Assembly: GCA_018398805.1 (NCBI GenBank)
Contig: JAGFBZ010000558.1
Span: forward strand, 1 to 64,000
Origin: Hirundichthys speculiger
Lineage: Eukaryota; Chordata; Actinopteri; Beloniformes; Exocoetidae
Direction: 5' to 3'
Length of the DNA: 64,000 nt
The translations under genes and the position numbers were made by a program. Positions within the stretch are counted from its first letter, which is position 1. Every line of letters begins with the position of its first letter. Below are positions 32,215 through 44,391 of the stretch, piece after piece. Below the pieces are notes generated by a model. That model had not been told where the DNA came from, searched no databases, and saw only the letters and a list, made by a program, of their open reading frames with translations.

Positions 32215-34560
32215 TCACAGACACCCTGAACACACCTACACACACAGGTGGAGGTAAACGCTGGGATGGACAGAGGAGGGAACTGCAAGTCAGCATGAAA
32301 CTCAGGAAACTCTGACCTGAAAACATACAGAAAGAAAAGAGAAAAAAGGAGGAAAACAGCACAACAAACTACAGGAAAGAAAATGGAGCCCAGTTACAGT
32401 AACGAGGTGCTGCTAATTAACTATGGAATGAGCTGGAGGAGGAAGGGAGGAGGTAAGGGAGAAGAGCAGTGGAGACACCCCTCAGCAGATCATGTTGGCG
32501 TCCCCCTGCAGCGTAGGCCTATAGCAGCATAGCTATGACGAACCTGTGATTAAGACGAGCTACTCTAGTCTGAGCTACTACAACTATAGCTATAACTATT
32601 AGCCCCTACACACTATAGTTTAGACTAACTGTAGCTATAACTATTAGCATCTACACACTATAGTTTAGACTAACTGTAGCTATAACTATTAGCCCCTACA
32701 CACTATAGTTTAGACTAACTGTAGCTATAACTATTAGCCCCTACACACTATAGTTTAGACTAACTGTAGCTATAACTATTAGCCCCTACACACTATAGTT
32801 TAGACTAACTGTAGCTATAACTATTAGCCCCTACACTAGTTTAGACTACTGTAGCTATAACTATTAGCCCTACACACTATAGTTTAGACTAACTAACTGT
32901 AGCTATAACTATTAGCCCCTACACACTATAGTTTAGACTAACTGTAGCTATAACTATTAGCCCTACAACACTATAGTTTAGACTAACTGTAGCTATAACT
33001 ATTAGCCCCTACACCTAGTTTAGACTACACACTATAGTTTAGACTAACTGTAGCTATAACTATTAGCCCCTACACACTATAGTTTTAGACTAACTGTAGC
33101 TATAACTATTAGCCCTACACACTATAGTTTAGACTACTGTAGCTATACTATTAGCCCCTACACACTATAGTTTAGACTAACTGTAGCTATAACTATTAGC
33201 CCCTACACACTATAGTTTAGACTAACTGTAGCTATAACTATTAGCCCCTACACACTATAGTTTAGACTAACTGTAGCTATAACTATTAGCCCCTACACAC
33301 TATAGTTTAGACTAACTGTAGCTATAACTATTAGCATCTACACACTATAGTTTAGACTAACTGTAGCTATAACTATTAGCCCCTACACACTATAGTTTAG
33401 ACTAACTGTAGCTATAACTATTAGCCCCTACACACTATAGTATAGTTTAGACTAACTGTAGCTATAACTATTAGCCCCTACACACTATAGTTTAGACTAA
33501 CTGTAGCTATAACTATTAGCCCCTACACACTATAGTTTAGACTAACTGTAGCTATAACTATTAGCCCCTACACACTATAGTTTAGACTAACTGTAGCTAT
33601 AACTATTAGCCCCTACACACTATAGTTTAGACTAACTGTAGCTATAACTATTAGCCCTACACACTATAGTTTAGACTAACTGTAGCTATAACTATTAGCC
33701 CCTACACACTATAGTTTAGACTAACTGTAGCTATAACTATTAGCCCCTACACACTATAGTTTAGACTAACTGTAGCTATAACTATTAGCCCCTACACACT
33801 ATAGTTTAGACTAACTGTAGCTATAACTATTAGCCCCTACACACTATAGTTTAGACTAACTGTAGCTATAACTATTAGCCCCTACACACTATAGTTTAGA
33901 CTAACTGTAGCTATAAACTATTAGCCCTACACACTATAGTTTAGACTAACTGTAGCTATAACTATTAGCCCCTACACACTATAGTTTAGACTAACTGTAG
34001 CTATAACTATTAGCCCCTACACACTATAGTTTAGACTAACTGTAGCTATAACTATTAGCCCCTACACACTATAGTTTAGACTAACTGTAGCTATAACTAT
34101 TAGCCCCTACACACTATAGTTTAGACTAACTGTAGCTATAACTATTAGCATCTACACACTATAGTTTAGACTAACTGTAGCTATAACTATTAGCCCCTAC
34201 ACACTATAGTTTAGACTAACTGTAGCTATAACTATTAGCCCCTACACACTATAGTTTAGACTAACTGTAGCTATAACTATTAGCCCCTACACACTATAGT
34301 TTAGACTAACTGTAGCTATAACTATTAGCATCTACACACTATAGTTTAGACTAACTGTAGCTATAACTATTAACTAGCTAGTTTAGACTAACTTACTAAC
34401 TATAGCTACACACTATAGTTTAGACTAACTAGCTATTTAGCTACACACTAACTGTATGCTTTACTGAACAGAAATGTTTTCAGTTTAGTTTTAAAAGTTG
34501 AGGTGGTGTCAGCCTCCTGAACCCAAACTGGTAGCTGGTTCCAGAATAAAACCTCACATC
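32215..34560 (-). mobile_element. L2 LINE 3' fragment, minus strand, inflated by satellite array 2
   Basis: Left part (32215-32580) is the inverted L2 3' UTR corresponding to 40960-41300, including AGCTGGAGGAGGAAGGGAGG and CAGCAGATCATGTTGGCGTC. Right part (34450-34560) is the inverted ORF2 C-terminus (CTTTACTGAACAGAAATG, then ACTGGTAGCTGGTTCCAGAA corresponding to FLWNQLPV). Between them sits the 45-bp array. Confidence 0.9.
32583..34455. repeat. 45-bp satellite array 2, about 40 copies
   Basis: Same unit as array 1. The last 90 bases (34365-34455) are scrambled, with shortened pieces such as AACTAGCTAGTTTAGACTAA. Some units near 32830-33140 have 2- to 10-base deletions, so this array is slightly more worn than array 1. 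It sits at the same internal position of an L2 copy. Confidence 0.97.
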
Positions 34561-34640
34561 TCCTTTAAAGACAGTTATGGACTTAAAAACTGAGGCTGGA
34601 AGCTGTAGAGGTGGAAAAAGAGAAAAAGGTACATGTCCTG

Positions 34641-35698
34641 CACTGTTTAAAAAAATTGTAATAGAACAGAATTTTACTGTCTATTTTAAAGATTTTTTTT
34701 CTGTATTTTTTAAATACCTTTTGAATAATAATTAAAAAAAAAAAGACTTTTTACATGTCAAATGTAAAATAACATCAAATCACTGTAACTGTGAAAACAC
34801 ACAATATTTCTGTTCTTTTACAAAAAAAAACATTAAAAATACATATATTGTTAAAATACGTTCACAAATATATCGTAATTTCACAAATATTTGTCTGTTA
34901 TTTAAGGGAATAAACTGTAAAACTGCTAGTGATCTGGCAGGTCCTTTTGGGTCGTTTCCCAGCATCCTTTGCAGCCCTGGTTGTTTAGGTGCTTATCTGT
35001 GTTTATTTGTTAGCTATTTGATTTAATGCTGCCATGTAAAGTCTGTCGCTGGTTTGACCCCCTGTTGATTCATACTCCTTACATTTAACATGTTCATTTG
35101 TGTCACCCTGAGTTAAGTCTGTCTGTGTTCGAATGAGTTTGTTTAAATTTTGTGTGTAAAACAAAACTTGTGCTGTGCAAAAACAGGAAGTTGATAAAAT
35201 GCTCCTTTAGCTAGCGCCATGTCTCTGTCAGGTGTTACAGACCAGGATCCACTACAATACAAAGACTACAGTCCTTAAAATTGTAGCAATTTTAAACCCA
35301 ATATCTAGTTTTTCAACCGTTTTCTGACATGTTTTGAAAGATGAATCACATTATTTTTTGTGTCATATACTGTTATATTACATCAAACACAAATTATTAT
35401 TCAACTTCTTTACATAAAAAAATGTCATTGAAACCAATTAATAACAGCACATTTCTGTAAATTTAAGCATTATTATTCGTAATACAACATTTATTTTCCG
35501 TATTGTTTTAAAATGTGAAAATGTTTCTAATTAAATGTTAAAAACAGCCTAAAAATAAGGCAAAATCTTGTTAAAATTACAACTACAAACTGTATTTTAA
35601 TTATGGAAAGTTTCTGTTATTTCACGGTATTTTTCTGGCGCCCCAGCTGCTGGAAAATTACTGTTTTTTTACGATTTTTTTTTTTTTTTTTTACAGTG
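34641..35698. mobile_element. CACTA/EnSpm-like non-autonomous element
   Basis: Starts CACTGTTTAAAAAAATTG and ends TTTTTTTTACAGTG, the CACTG terminus of CACTA/EnSpm-type elements, with TG on both outer flanks. The 1,058-bp interior is AT-rich and non-coding, with several TTACTG/ACTGTAA-type subterminal motifs. Confidence 0.65.
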
Positions 35699-36245
35699 TG
35701 GATCAGCCTTGAAGCCTCCCAGGTGGACCTGTTTAACCCCTTATTCTACCGACATATTTCGCATACATGGATTACCGACTGGGGTCCATGCGGACCCCAA
35801 GAATAAATACTGTAATAAACAACCATCAAAGAAAAATTACAACTTTTTTCTTCTCAGAATATTATTACTGATGTATTAAATGTCATCTGAGGAAAAAAAC
35901 AACAACAGATTATTATTATTTTAAGAAAGTTATAGTTAATTTGCATATTTTATAAAAACGAAAATATACTTTTCTTTAAAAACCCAAAAATGTCAACAGT
36001 GGAATTTTATGATCTCCTTTACAGCAATTAGATGCTATCCTAGCTAGCGCACAAATCCATTGAAATTTTTCAAATCAGTTAAAGAATGAGGCTACAGCGC
36101 AGCTTTTTCCTCTCTATTACCATCTCTATGGTAGTCACGTTAGACTTGATTCTGATATAATTTAGTGTTCAGTAATTTCAAGTAAACATTATTTGTGTTG
36201 TATTTATATGGTGAAACCAACCAAGGTCATTTTGAACCCAATATA

Positions 36246-36614
36246 CAGTCATGGAAAAAATTATTAAGACCCACCATTTTTTCTTCACTTTCTTGTTCAT
36301 TTTAATACCTGGTACCACTAAAACGTCATCATGTGACTAAACAGACAGAAAAGAAAACACTGAATGCATAAAATCAGTGTTTTTGGCAGTACAACGCCAT
36401 AGCTATTGATGTAAAAACTTAAGTGATTTAGGTTATAATCAAGAAAACCATGGAAAATGGTAAGATATCAGCTCTTAAATAAAACTCTTATGAGCAATCT
36501 TTGTGGTTATCGTTATGTTTGTCCAAACAAATGTACCTTTAGTTGTACCAGGCATTAAAATGAACAAGAAACTGAAGAAAACAAGGGTGGTCTAATAATA
36601 TTTTTCCATGACTA
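36246..36614. mobile_element. Tc1/mariner-type MITE, copy 2
   Basis: 369 bp, left end CAGTCATGGAAAAAATTATT, right end its inverse with one G-to-A change, TA on both sides. About 97% similar by eye to copy 1 at 4310-4675, differing by single-base changes and indels. Confidence 0.93.
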
Positions 36615-36898
36615 TATAAAAAACTTAAATAAACCCACAATCATTTAAATGTCATTACATTTTAATTTTATTTGAATTTTAATACAAAAGTCGATATTCA
36701 AAACAAAGGTTGAATAAATGCAATTCAAATTGAGATTTTTCAATTTGTTTATAATGTAAAAGGAATGCACATTATGTCAAATGCAGTTGCCTTCTCCAAA
36801 AACTATGAAGTGGACATTACGTCAAATGCAGGAAAAAGTGCTGATTGTTATCCCCAAGAACTTAAAACTGGTGGCAGCACTGTTGTTTGAACTCTGGA

Positions 36899-37160
36899 CT
36901 ATAGACACTTATGGCACACAATTTGTCTCCTGCTATAGTCAGGACATACTGGCATGTGGCAGAAGGAGCAAGTACTTGCTACTTTTCTATCTGTGCTTCG
37001 GGAGCAAAGGCTACACCTTTTTTGCAAGTAGGTTTTTTTTTCAAGCCAAGTGTTGGACATCAGCAGGTGGAGTTTTACCTACTCCCATGATGGTCATTGC
37101 TGCACGGATTGGGGCTTGCAGTGTGGCAATCAAATGCACTACAAACTATTTTACAGTCTT
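36899..37160 (-). pseudogene. piggyBac transposase C-terminus (Cys-rich zinc-binding tail)
   Basis: On the minus strand one frame reads APIRAAMTIMGVGKTPPADV and then, after a shift in the A run near 37030-37040, the next frame reads KRCSLCSRSTDRKVASTCSF, then CHMPVCPDYSRRQIVCHKCL and a stop at 36899. The CxxC, CxxC, C and CxxC spacing is the zinc-binding tail found at the end of piggyBac/PGBD transposases, which helps bind DNA ends. At least one frameshift plus an upstream in-frame stop make it inactive. The catalytic DDD core is not recognisable in the remaining element. The long plus-strand frame at 36781-37197 is only its antisense shadow. Confidence 0.78.
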
Positions 37161-38355
37161 ATCTTGTATAATAGAACGTAAACATTCCATTTCATAGTCA
37201 TATACATTTTTAGGATGGAATTATGTATTTTATTCCTGACTTTGAAAGTCGTCTTACCTTAGGAGGAGCAGTATTTTGTGTTGTGACAGAGCACATGACT
37301 GAATCTGTCTCTGCTGCATTTGTGTCTATCTCCCTCAAAATGACTGACAGAGTGCCCCCACCCCCCCTGAGAGTGTGTGATACTTTAAATTAGGACCCAT
37401 GGCAAACATTGACTCAATAAATGGTTCCATCTATTAAAAATACATAGGCGGAATTAGAGATTTTGACTGGGGTCCTCTTGGACCCCAATGCATTGGAATT
37501 TTTAAAAAGCACAGATAAAGAAAGAAAGAGAAAAAAATCATATGACATCATTAGGAACAAATTGATTGACAAAGTCATGAAAAATTGGAACTATAGAATA
37601 AAGCACCTCTGAGATATGACAAAAAGTACACCTCTGGGGTCCGAGAGGACCCCAGTCGGCGGTATGAGGGTTAAAGCTCCTCCACAGGTAGATGTCCAGG
37701 AGGCGTCCTGACCACACCCCCTCTGAACCACCTCGACTTCCTCCTCTCAACATGGAGGAGCAGCGACTCTACTGCTCTCGGATGGCTGAACCTCAACCTT
37801 CCCTTGTCATTGCAGCTTAGTTTTTTTTTTTTTTAAATCGATAAATCAGTTTATATGATAAACTGTATTTACTTTAGTTGGCAAACATGAGTCAGGCTCG
37901 GATTTCAGACCCGCCCACGTCGTCCCCGTGATGTCACAGCAGACAACCTTTCACCGCATCTGATAAGGTTAAGTAAGCCGTCGCTCATTTTTTAAAAAAA
38001 ACGCCACCCAGGACTGTCACATTCCTCGTTGCTAGGCATCACACATGAAGTGAAAAATAAAAATAAAATAAAAACAGGGCACGACTAAAACCATGAAGTC
38101 ATTAATAAATGTCACTCGAACCCGGCTGAGCAGAAATTCACACGTCGACTGTTTCAGAGCGCGACGGCGGCTGCGTCACGTGGACGGTTACGGATGAAGA
38201 CGGGATGATCAGGAAAAAAACAGACGAGTACAGACTTGTATGGGGGGGGGGGGGGTGAGAGAGGGGAAGGGTATCAGGAGGAGGAGGAGGATGGAGAGGT
38301 GGCTGGACCCGACCAGGCCGGAGAGTCCTGGACGCGCCTGTGACGGGCAGACGGG

Positions 38356-38427
38356 CAGATGTGGGCGGAGACAGATGTGGGCGGAGACAGATGTGGGCGG
38401 AGACAGATGTGGGCGGAGACAGATGTG
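38356..38427. repeat. 16-bp minisatellite, about 4.5 copies
   Basis: Unit AGATGTGGGCGGAGAC, spaced exactly 16 bases. Confidence 0.95.
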
Positions 38428-38579
38428 CTGGTTCTTCTTCTTCTTCTCTCTTTTCTCATCACAGCTGTAATTAGTGAATTAGGTGGAAAGTTCAGTCCGA
38501 GGCCTCCCAACATCTCACATGGAAGCTAAGCTGCAGCACAGAGCAGTAATCCTGCGCTGGCAGCCCTGGATCTGTGCGT

Positions 38580-38632
38580 GCATGTGTGTGTGTGTGTGCA
38601 TGCATGTGTGTGTGTGCATGTGTGTGTGCACG
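38580..38632. repeat. TG microsatellite
   Basis: TG dinucleotides with CA interruptions. Confidence 0.9.
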
Positions 38633-38717
38633 AGAGAAAGCGAATATGAGATATGAGAGTGAGGTGTTTGTTTTCCAACATGAGAGCTGGTGCCCATTTG
38701 TTCTCTTTGCCCTCCCC

Positions 38718-38790
38718 TCCACACCCCTTCTCCTCCTCTCCCCTCCCCTCCCCTCCCCTCCCCCCTCCCCCCCCCTCCCTCCCTCTCTCT
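38718..38790. repeat. Polypyrimidine tract
   Basis: CTCCCCTCCCCTCCCCTCCC-type sequence, almost only C and T over about 70 bases; a candidate triplex/H-DNA former. Confidence 0.85.
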
Positions 38791-39410
38791 CCACACACAC
38801 CTGTGTTAGTGTTTTCAGGTGTATTTGGTTTGGTTTGGTTGGGAGGGAGGGAGTGGAGTTTGCTGTATTAACGCCCTGAGAAACCTCTGATCTCTAAATG
38901 TTCTCGCTAAAGCCCCGCTGCTGGGGGGGCGGGGCCACACCGATGCAAACACAACGCACGCACGCCAACAGGTGTGCCGTGCCCGGCGTGAGCGCTGATT
39001 TGCCCGCGCGGCGTCTAGCGGCGCAGGAAGCCCAGAGCTCCACACAAAAGGCTCAGAGCTTTAATTGGCAGGTTCCACTTTTCTGGAGTCGGAAAATTCC
39101 TGCGACACCGACGTGTTTTTGAACTTTGGTGTTTACTGTTCAACGGCGTGAAAAATTACGCCGCACGTGAGCACAAACAAACCCCAGCTGCACGCTACCA
39201 TGCAGCACATCTAAAAAACATCAAATAGAATCAAATCAAATAAAAGGTGCAAACTCCTGATGATTCAGAACCAAACGGCTCTGAAGTGGACCGTAAACTC
39301 CAAAATTAAGAGTTTAGCCACAAATACAAATGAATAAATGAATAAATAAATGCCAGGATGTCCGACGCCCCAGCGGATCCTTTCAGGAACCTTCCTGATC
39401 ATGTGATGTT

Positions 39411-40061
39411 AAAGCTAAACCATCTACATGTCTGTTGGATCCCATCCCAACTCGACTGTTCAAGGATGTTTTATCCTCTATTGGTATATCAATTTTGGAT
39501 CAGATTAACCTATCTCCACAATTAGGATATGTGCCACAGGTTTTTAAAGTTGCAGTCATTAAACCTTTGCTCAAGAAACCATCTCTTGACCCGGACATCT
39601 TGGCAAACTATAGACCAATATCCAACCTTCCATTTATCTCTAAAATTCTGGAAAAAATAGTTGCTAGCCAGTTAGGAGAACACCTGCATAGAAATGATCT
39701 ATTTGAGGTCTTTCAGTCAGGGTTTAGAACTCATCATAGCACAGAAACTGCACTGATTAGAGTCTCCAACGACCTCCTCATGGCCTCAGACAATGGATTA
39801 GTTTCTGTCCTGGTTCTGCTGGACCTCAGTGCTACTTTTGACACTGTTGATCACGGCCTTTTGCTGCATAGATTGGAGCACACTGTTGGAATTAAAGGGA
39901 CAGCATTAGGCTGGTTTAAGTCATACCTATCTGACAGGTTCCAGTTCGTCCATGTTAATGACGTTTCTTCTACACGGACTAGGGTCTGCTATGGCGTCCC
40001 ACAGGGTTCAGTTCTGGGACCAATCCTTTTCACTTCATACATGTTGCCCTTGGGAAAATGA
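39411..40061 (+). pseudogene. L2 ORF2 reverse transcriptase, N-terminal part
   Basis: Open from about 39411 to a TGA at 40059-40061. It contains the RT fingers/palm blocks in order: [65 protein letters not shown] (catalytic motif A with its aspartate) and [13 protein letters not shown]. This is the L2/CR1-group type. The frame ends early at MLPLGK then stop because one base is missing from the A run at about 40053-40056. The following frame continues the protein at exactly that point. The endonuclease is absent (5' truncation). Substitutions are few, so this copy is fairly young. Confidence 0.9.
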
Positions 40062-40906
40062 TCCAGAGCCATGGCATAAACTTTCATTGCTACGCTGATG
40101 ATACGCAGCTGTACTTATCTATGAAACCAGAGGAAACAAAACCTTTGGCTAAACTTCAAGGGTGTCTTAATGACATTAAGTCCTGGATGTCCTCTAACTT
40201 TTTGCTTCTAAACTCGGATAAAACAGAGGTTATTGTCTTTGGTCCCAAACACCTGAGGAATGGATTGACTGGATTTACGCTGGCTTCCAGCACAGTTGCG
40301 AAAAACCTTGGAGTTATTTTTGATCAGGATATGTCATTTAAGCAGCATATTAATCAGGTTTGCAAGACTGCCTTTTTTCATCTCCGAAATATTGCCAAGA
40401 TTAGGAGCATCCTCTCCCAGGGTGATGCCGAAAAATTAATCCACGCGTTTGTTAGCTCTAGACTGGATTACTGTAATGCGTTGTTAGCAGGATGTCCGAA
40501 AAGCTCGCTAAATAGCCTTCAATTGATCCAGAACGCAGCAGCGAGGGTGCTGACAGGAATCCATAAGCGAGATCACATCTTTCCCGTGTTAGCCTCCCTC
40601 CATTGGCTTCCCGTGAAATTTAGAATTGAGTTTAAAATTCTGCTTCTCGCATATAAGGCCCTTAATGGCCTAGCTCCGCGCTATTTACAAGACTTGATAG
40701 CATGTTATGCTCCTAATAGAGCTCTCCGCTCTCAGAGTGCAGGATTACTCGTCGTTCCTAGAATATCTAAAAGTAGGTTTGGAGGACGGGCCTTCTGCTA
40801 CCAGGCACCTTTTTTATGGAACCAGCTACCAGTTTGGGTTAAGGAGGCTGATACTATCTCCATCTTTAAAACTAAATTGAAAACATTTCTGTTCAGTAAA
40901 GCCTAA
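40058..40906 (+). pseudogene. L2 ORF2 reverse transcriptase, C-terminal part
   Basis: Picks up directly after the frameshift with HGINFHCYADDTQLYLSMKP, which holds the catalytic YADD box (motif C), then the thumb region (NLGVIFDQDMSFKQHINQVC) and the L2-type C-terminal domain (LHWLPVKFRIEFKILLLAYK, then KSRFGGRAFCYQAPFLWNQL and KLKTFLFSKA before the stop). No internal stop in 282 codons. Together with the upstream part it is one ORF2 broken once. L2 proteins reverse-transcribe their own RNA at a nicked target; this copy cannot do so as it stands. Confidence 0.92.
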
Positions 40907-42422
40907 AGTTAGTCTTAACTATAGTGTGTAGGGGCTAATAGTTATAACTATAGTTGTAGTAGCTCAGACTAGAGTAGCTCGTCTTAATCACAGCTTCGTC
41001 ATAGTTATGCTGCTATAGGCCTACGCTGCAGGGGGACACCAACATGATCTGCTGAGTGGTGTCTCCACTGCTCTTCTCCTTTTTCTTCCTTTCTTTCCTC
41101 CCTTCCTCCTCCTCCAGCTCATTTATATTATTTGGGAGCACCTGTTACTGAAACTGTGCTACATTTTCTTTACTTTCCTGTGTTTGTTTGTGCTTTTTTC
41201 TGCCCCCTTTTCTCTTTGTGTATTTGCAGGCCAGAGTTTCCTGGGTTTCATGCTGACTTGCAGTTCCATCCTCTGTCCATCCCGGGGTTCTCCTCCACTT
41301 GTGTTTGGGTACCGACGGCGTGGTGATCGGCGACCTGGTCCTCTGGCCATCTCATCCCAGTGCTGCTGCCTCCATCTGTTTATGTTTATATATTGCATCC
41401 TTTTGCTTGAAATCCTACCCTTCTCTTTTCTTAAACCCAACCCCCTCCTCCTCCCCCCTCCTCCCCCTTCTCTCACACACACCTCACCTACCACCCCCCC
41501 GCACATTACTGATACTCAAGAGCCTATCATGGCTCATTACGCTGACCACACGCCCAAGGGCCCTCCATAGCTCGCTTGCATTCACCCTACAACAATTCCA
41601 CTACTTCTTTATTATTATTTTTACTTTTTCTGTGCTCTCCTCTCTCTGTCCTACATCCTCTTTCTGTCCTCCATCTCTCTCTCCTCCATCCTCCTCCATC
41701 CTCTCCATCCTCTCTCTCTGTCCTCCATCTTCTCTCTGTCCTCCATCCTCTCTCTGTCCTGTCCCCTCTCTTTCTCCCCTTCTTCTTTCTTTCTCTACCC
41801 GGCTGGCCTTCAGCAGGAAGGTCCCTCCATATGATCCAGGTCCTGCTCAAGGTTTCTTCCTCTTAAAGTGGAGTTTTTCCTTGCCATTGTTTGGCATTAA
41901 GGTTTTTTTTCTCCCTACGTGGGAGTTTTTTACCTGCCATTATCATTGATTGGATTTAATTATATAATCTTAGTTGATGATATTTGCTCGGGGGTCATGC
42001 TCTGGGTCTCTGTAAAGCGCCTAGAGACAATTGTCATTGTAACAGACGCTATATAAATAAAATTGAATTGAATTGAATTGACCATCTCCTCCAGACCTTC
42101 AGATGACACCACGCGACGTCTGACCGGCTGTTATGACGGCTCAGACTGAGATCATATCAGTCTGAACCATCAGCGCATGCAGCCATGTGGAAAACTCTAC
42201 AACTGTTACCTTCCTCTTCTGTCATCACCTGTACCCCCCCCCCCCCCCCCCATTCTCATTATGAAACTTCCAGCTGCATGAACTCATCTATGTAACCTTT
42301 CCTTCATTAAACTGATGTCAAGATTGAGATTAATTCTCTTTCTGCAAATAATTTAACACAACCGTGAATTTTTCATGACCTGCTCTTTTATTTGTTTGCT
42401 TGTTTATGAAAAATATTTTTAT

Positions 42423-43272
42423 TAGGGCTGGGCAAGTTAACGCGTCATCGTGTTATCGCATTTATTTATTAACGCCGACATTTATTTTAGCGCGCGTTAA
42501 CGCATGTTGCTAACGTGCTTTTGTTTTGAAAAGTTTGTTACTGGCTGCTGCAGAACTGGAAGATAATTGGCAGGTAAACATGGAAAAGCTAAAACAAACA
42601 TGGAGAACGGTAAAAATCTGTAAACTTTACAGTTCAGGTAGAAATATTAACAATTCTGTCTGAAAAAGAAAATCCTAAACTGCAACAAAACTTTGTCGTC
42701 ATTCCTCCATGTTCCATCAGATCTGCTCCATGTGTTCACTGTCCTGCTGTTCTCTAGCTGGTTACTGCAGTGCGGCTCCATCTAGTGGCTCAGATGTGTA
42801 ATGACAACAGAAACAATAACAAATTCAGTTCTGTGGCCCGTTTTTTTATTTCGTATTTTTGATCCAAGTCTAAAATTGAAATATAAAAAAAAACAGGCAT
42901 TTTTTTTTCGTTTTTTTTGTGTAGGATTAAAAATTAGATAATTTTTTTAGACTTTTTTTTATTTTTTATAAAACCAGGATGACATTAATCCCCTGGCAGT
43001 GGCAATAAGATTTATTTTATTTTACATTTTTTTAAGATGAGATTTACACTAAATATGTGTTACTAACAAGTGCTGATGTTAAAAGTGTTTGAACAACAAA
43101 TGTTATGACACTTTAGTTCATATGGGAGCAGAACATTTAAATAAAAGTGACCTTTACACTACTTTTGAATTCATTATTTGAGTATTTGTGTATACAATGC
43201 GATGAATCGTGATTAAAGAGGGAAATAATGCTATTAATTACGATTAAAAATTGTAATCGTTGCCCAGCCCTA
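42423..43272. mobile_element. hAT-like element with perfect TSD (family C, copy 1)
   Basis: The left end TAGGGCTGGGCAAGTTAACG and the inverted right end TAGGGCTGGGCAACGATTAC are flanked by a perfect 8-bp TSD ATTTTTAT (42415-42422 and 43273-43280). 850 bp, non-coding, with GTTAACGC motifs in the left arm. A truncated relative lies at 19639-20110. Confidence 0.94.
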
Positions 43273-43280
43273 ATTTTTAT

Positions 43281-44391
43281 GGATCATATCTTTTTTTTTT
43301 TTTTTTTTTAGAGAGAGAGCTGTTTCTGAGCACACATCCAGTGTCAGGATTTATTTTATTTTTTTATTTTTTGCTTCATGTGCCTCTATGCTGCTCTGCT
43401 GAAAAGACTCTGAATCAGTTTTCTTCCATTTGATGCTGAAGAATCTGACAGTTGCAGAAACACTTAAACAGAAACACTGCTGATGTGGATTTAAAGACGT
43501 TTTAGACCGTAAACATCTTCAGAGTCGCTGTTTAGTTTTAATAAACTTTTTATGGCTGAGATCAACTGCACAAACTGATTTTTTTTTTTTTAAATGCAAG
43601 TACTGATTTGACATACATTTGGTGATTAAACTTTTCACTTGTAGAAAATGGAAGAGTTTAGATAAAACTCCTCTTGGAGAAACTTCAAGGCTTTTTTTTT
43701 TTTTAAATTATGAAATTAAATGTTTTGTTGCCACTGACAGATAATTGTGTCCTTGTCATTCCTGAGGGTCGTCAGAAGTTAGACAACTTTCCGCGGTTAA
43801 TAACTGTGATATCTGAGGAGGAAGAACAGGGTGAGGAGGAGGACAAGCGGGAAAATTCCACAGGTGTGCGATAAAGTGAAGGCTTAGTCGGATCAGGGCA
43901 CAGTAACACTTGCACACAAACAAACCCAAAAGCCCACACATATACAAACACACTGAAGTATGCATGCAGATAGCTTAAAGGTTGACTAAGTAGTTGTGAA
44001 ATACTGGAGTGCGTAAGCGAGCAAACAGCCGCTAACGATGATTTCCAGCGAGGGTGTGTGTGTGAAACTCAGGCGAGAGTCGGCCGAGGGGACGAATGAG
44101 GACCCGGCTCCCCCAGCAGAACCGAACCAGAGATCAAACGTTTCACAAACCTGGGAAAATAAGCTTCAAGAACAAGTCGGCGAAGCGTCGCATCGCTGCA
44201 AGTCGCTGTTAGTTGTCAGCGTTGTAGAAAAGTGAAGCTCTGAAGCTTCTGGTGTCACATTTGGTCCCTCATTGAACCCCTAGAGCCTTATTTATTAAGA
44301 TAATGATATAAATACACAACCAGGAACATCAGGTTAATCTCATGTTCATCTCTTTTTTAATTCCTGTTAAACACTTCGGTATAACAGTCAG
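43281..44391. other. Non-genic stretch
   Basis: Several T runs of 10-19 bases (43291, 43581, 43693). No recognisable gene or repeat end; possible unique sequence around 43740-44280. Confidence 0.4.

Larger units (their letters stand above)
35737..37670 (-). mobile_element. piggyBac element, with a nested Tc1 MITE
   Basis: TTAA flanks both sides (35733-35736 and 37671-37674). Left end CCCCTTATTCTACCGACATA, right end inverted CCCTCATACCGCCGACTGGG. Both subterminal regions hold the palindromic GGGGTCC...GGACCCC hairpin, typical of piggyBac-type ends. The decayed C-terminus of the transposase lies on the minus strand at 36899-37160. A Tc1-type MITE occupies 36246-36614. Confidence 0.9.
37671..39384. 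other. Non-genic stretch with minisatellite and pyrimidine tract
   Basis: It contains G14 at 38242-38255, a 16-bp minisatellite (38356-38427), a TG microsatellite (38580-38632), and a C/T-only tract (about 38718-38790). No gene: the many overlapping frames at 38490-38880 come from these simple repeats. Confidence 0.6.
39385..42085 (+). mobile_element. L2 LINE, 5'-truncated, with complete 3' UTR and tail
   Basis: The longest retroelement of the window. It starts inside ORF2, upstream of the reverse transcriptase, runs through the L2-type C-terminus, a 1.15-kb 3' UTR with CTCTCTGTCCTCCATC repeats, and ends CTATATAAATAAAATTGAAT with a repeated ATTGA tail. The endonuclease domain is missing. Several other L2 pieces in the window (7391, 11262, 30190, 32215) can be aligned to this copy. 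Confidence 0.93.

Noticed and set aside
36781..37197. A 138-codon plus-strand frame
   Set aside because: It is antisense to the recognisable Cys-rich C-terminus of a piggyBac transposase; the minus strand explains the sequence.
38490..38880. A cluster of 70-102 codon frames
   Set aside because: Generated by a TG microsatellite and a polypyrimidine tract; no motif.
41159..41949. Long frames in the L2 3' region, up to 216 codons
   Set aside because: They lie in the CT-rich L2 3' UTR (repeated CTCCATCCTCTC), are low-complexity and overlap in all frames.
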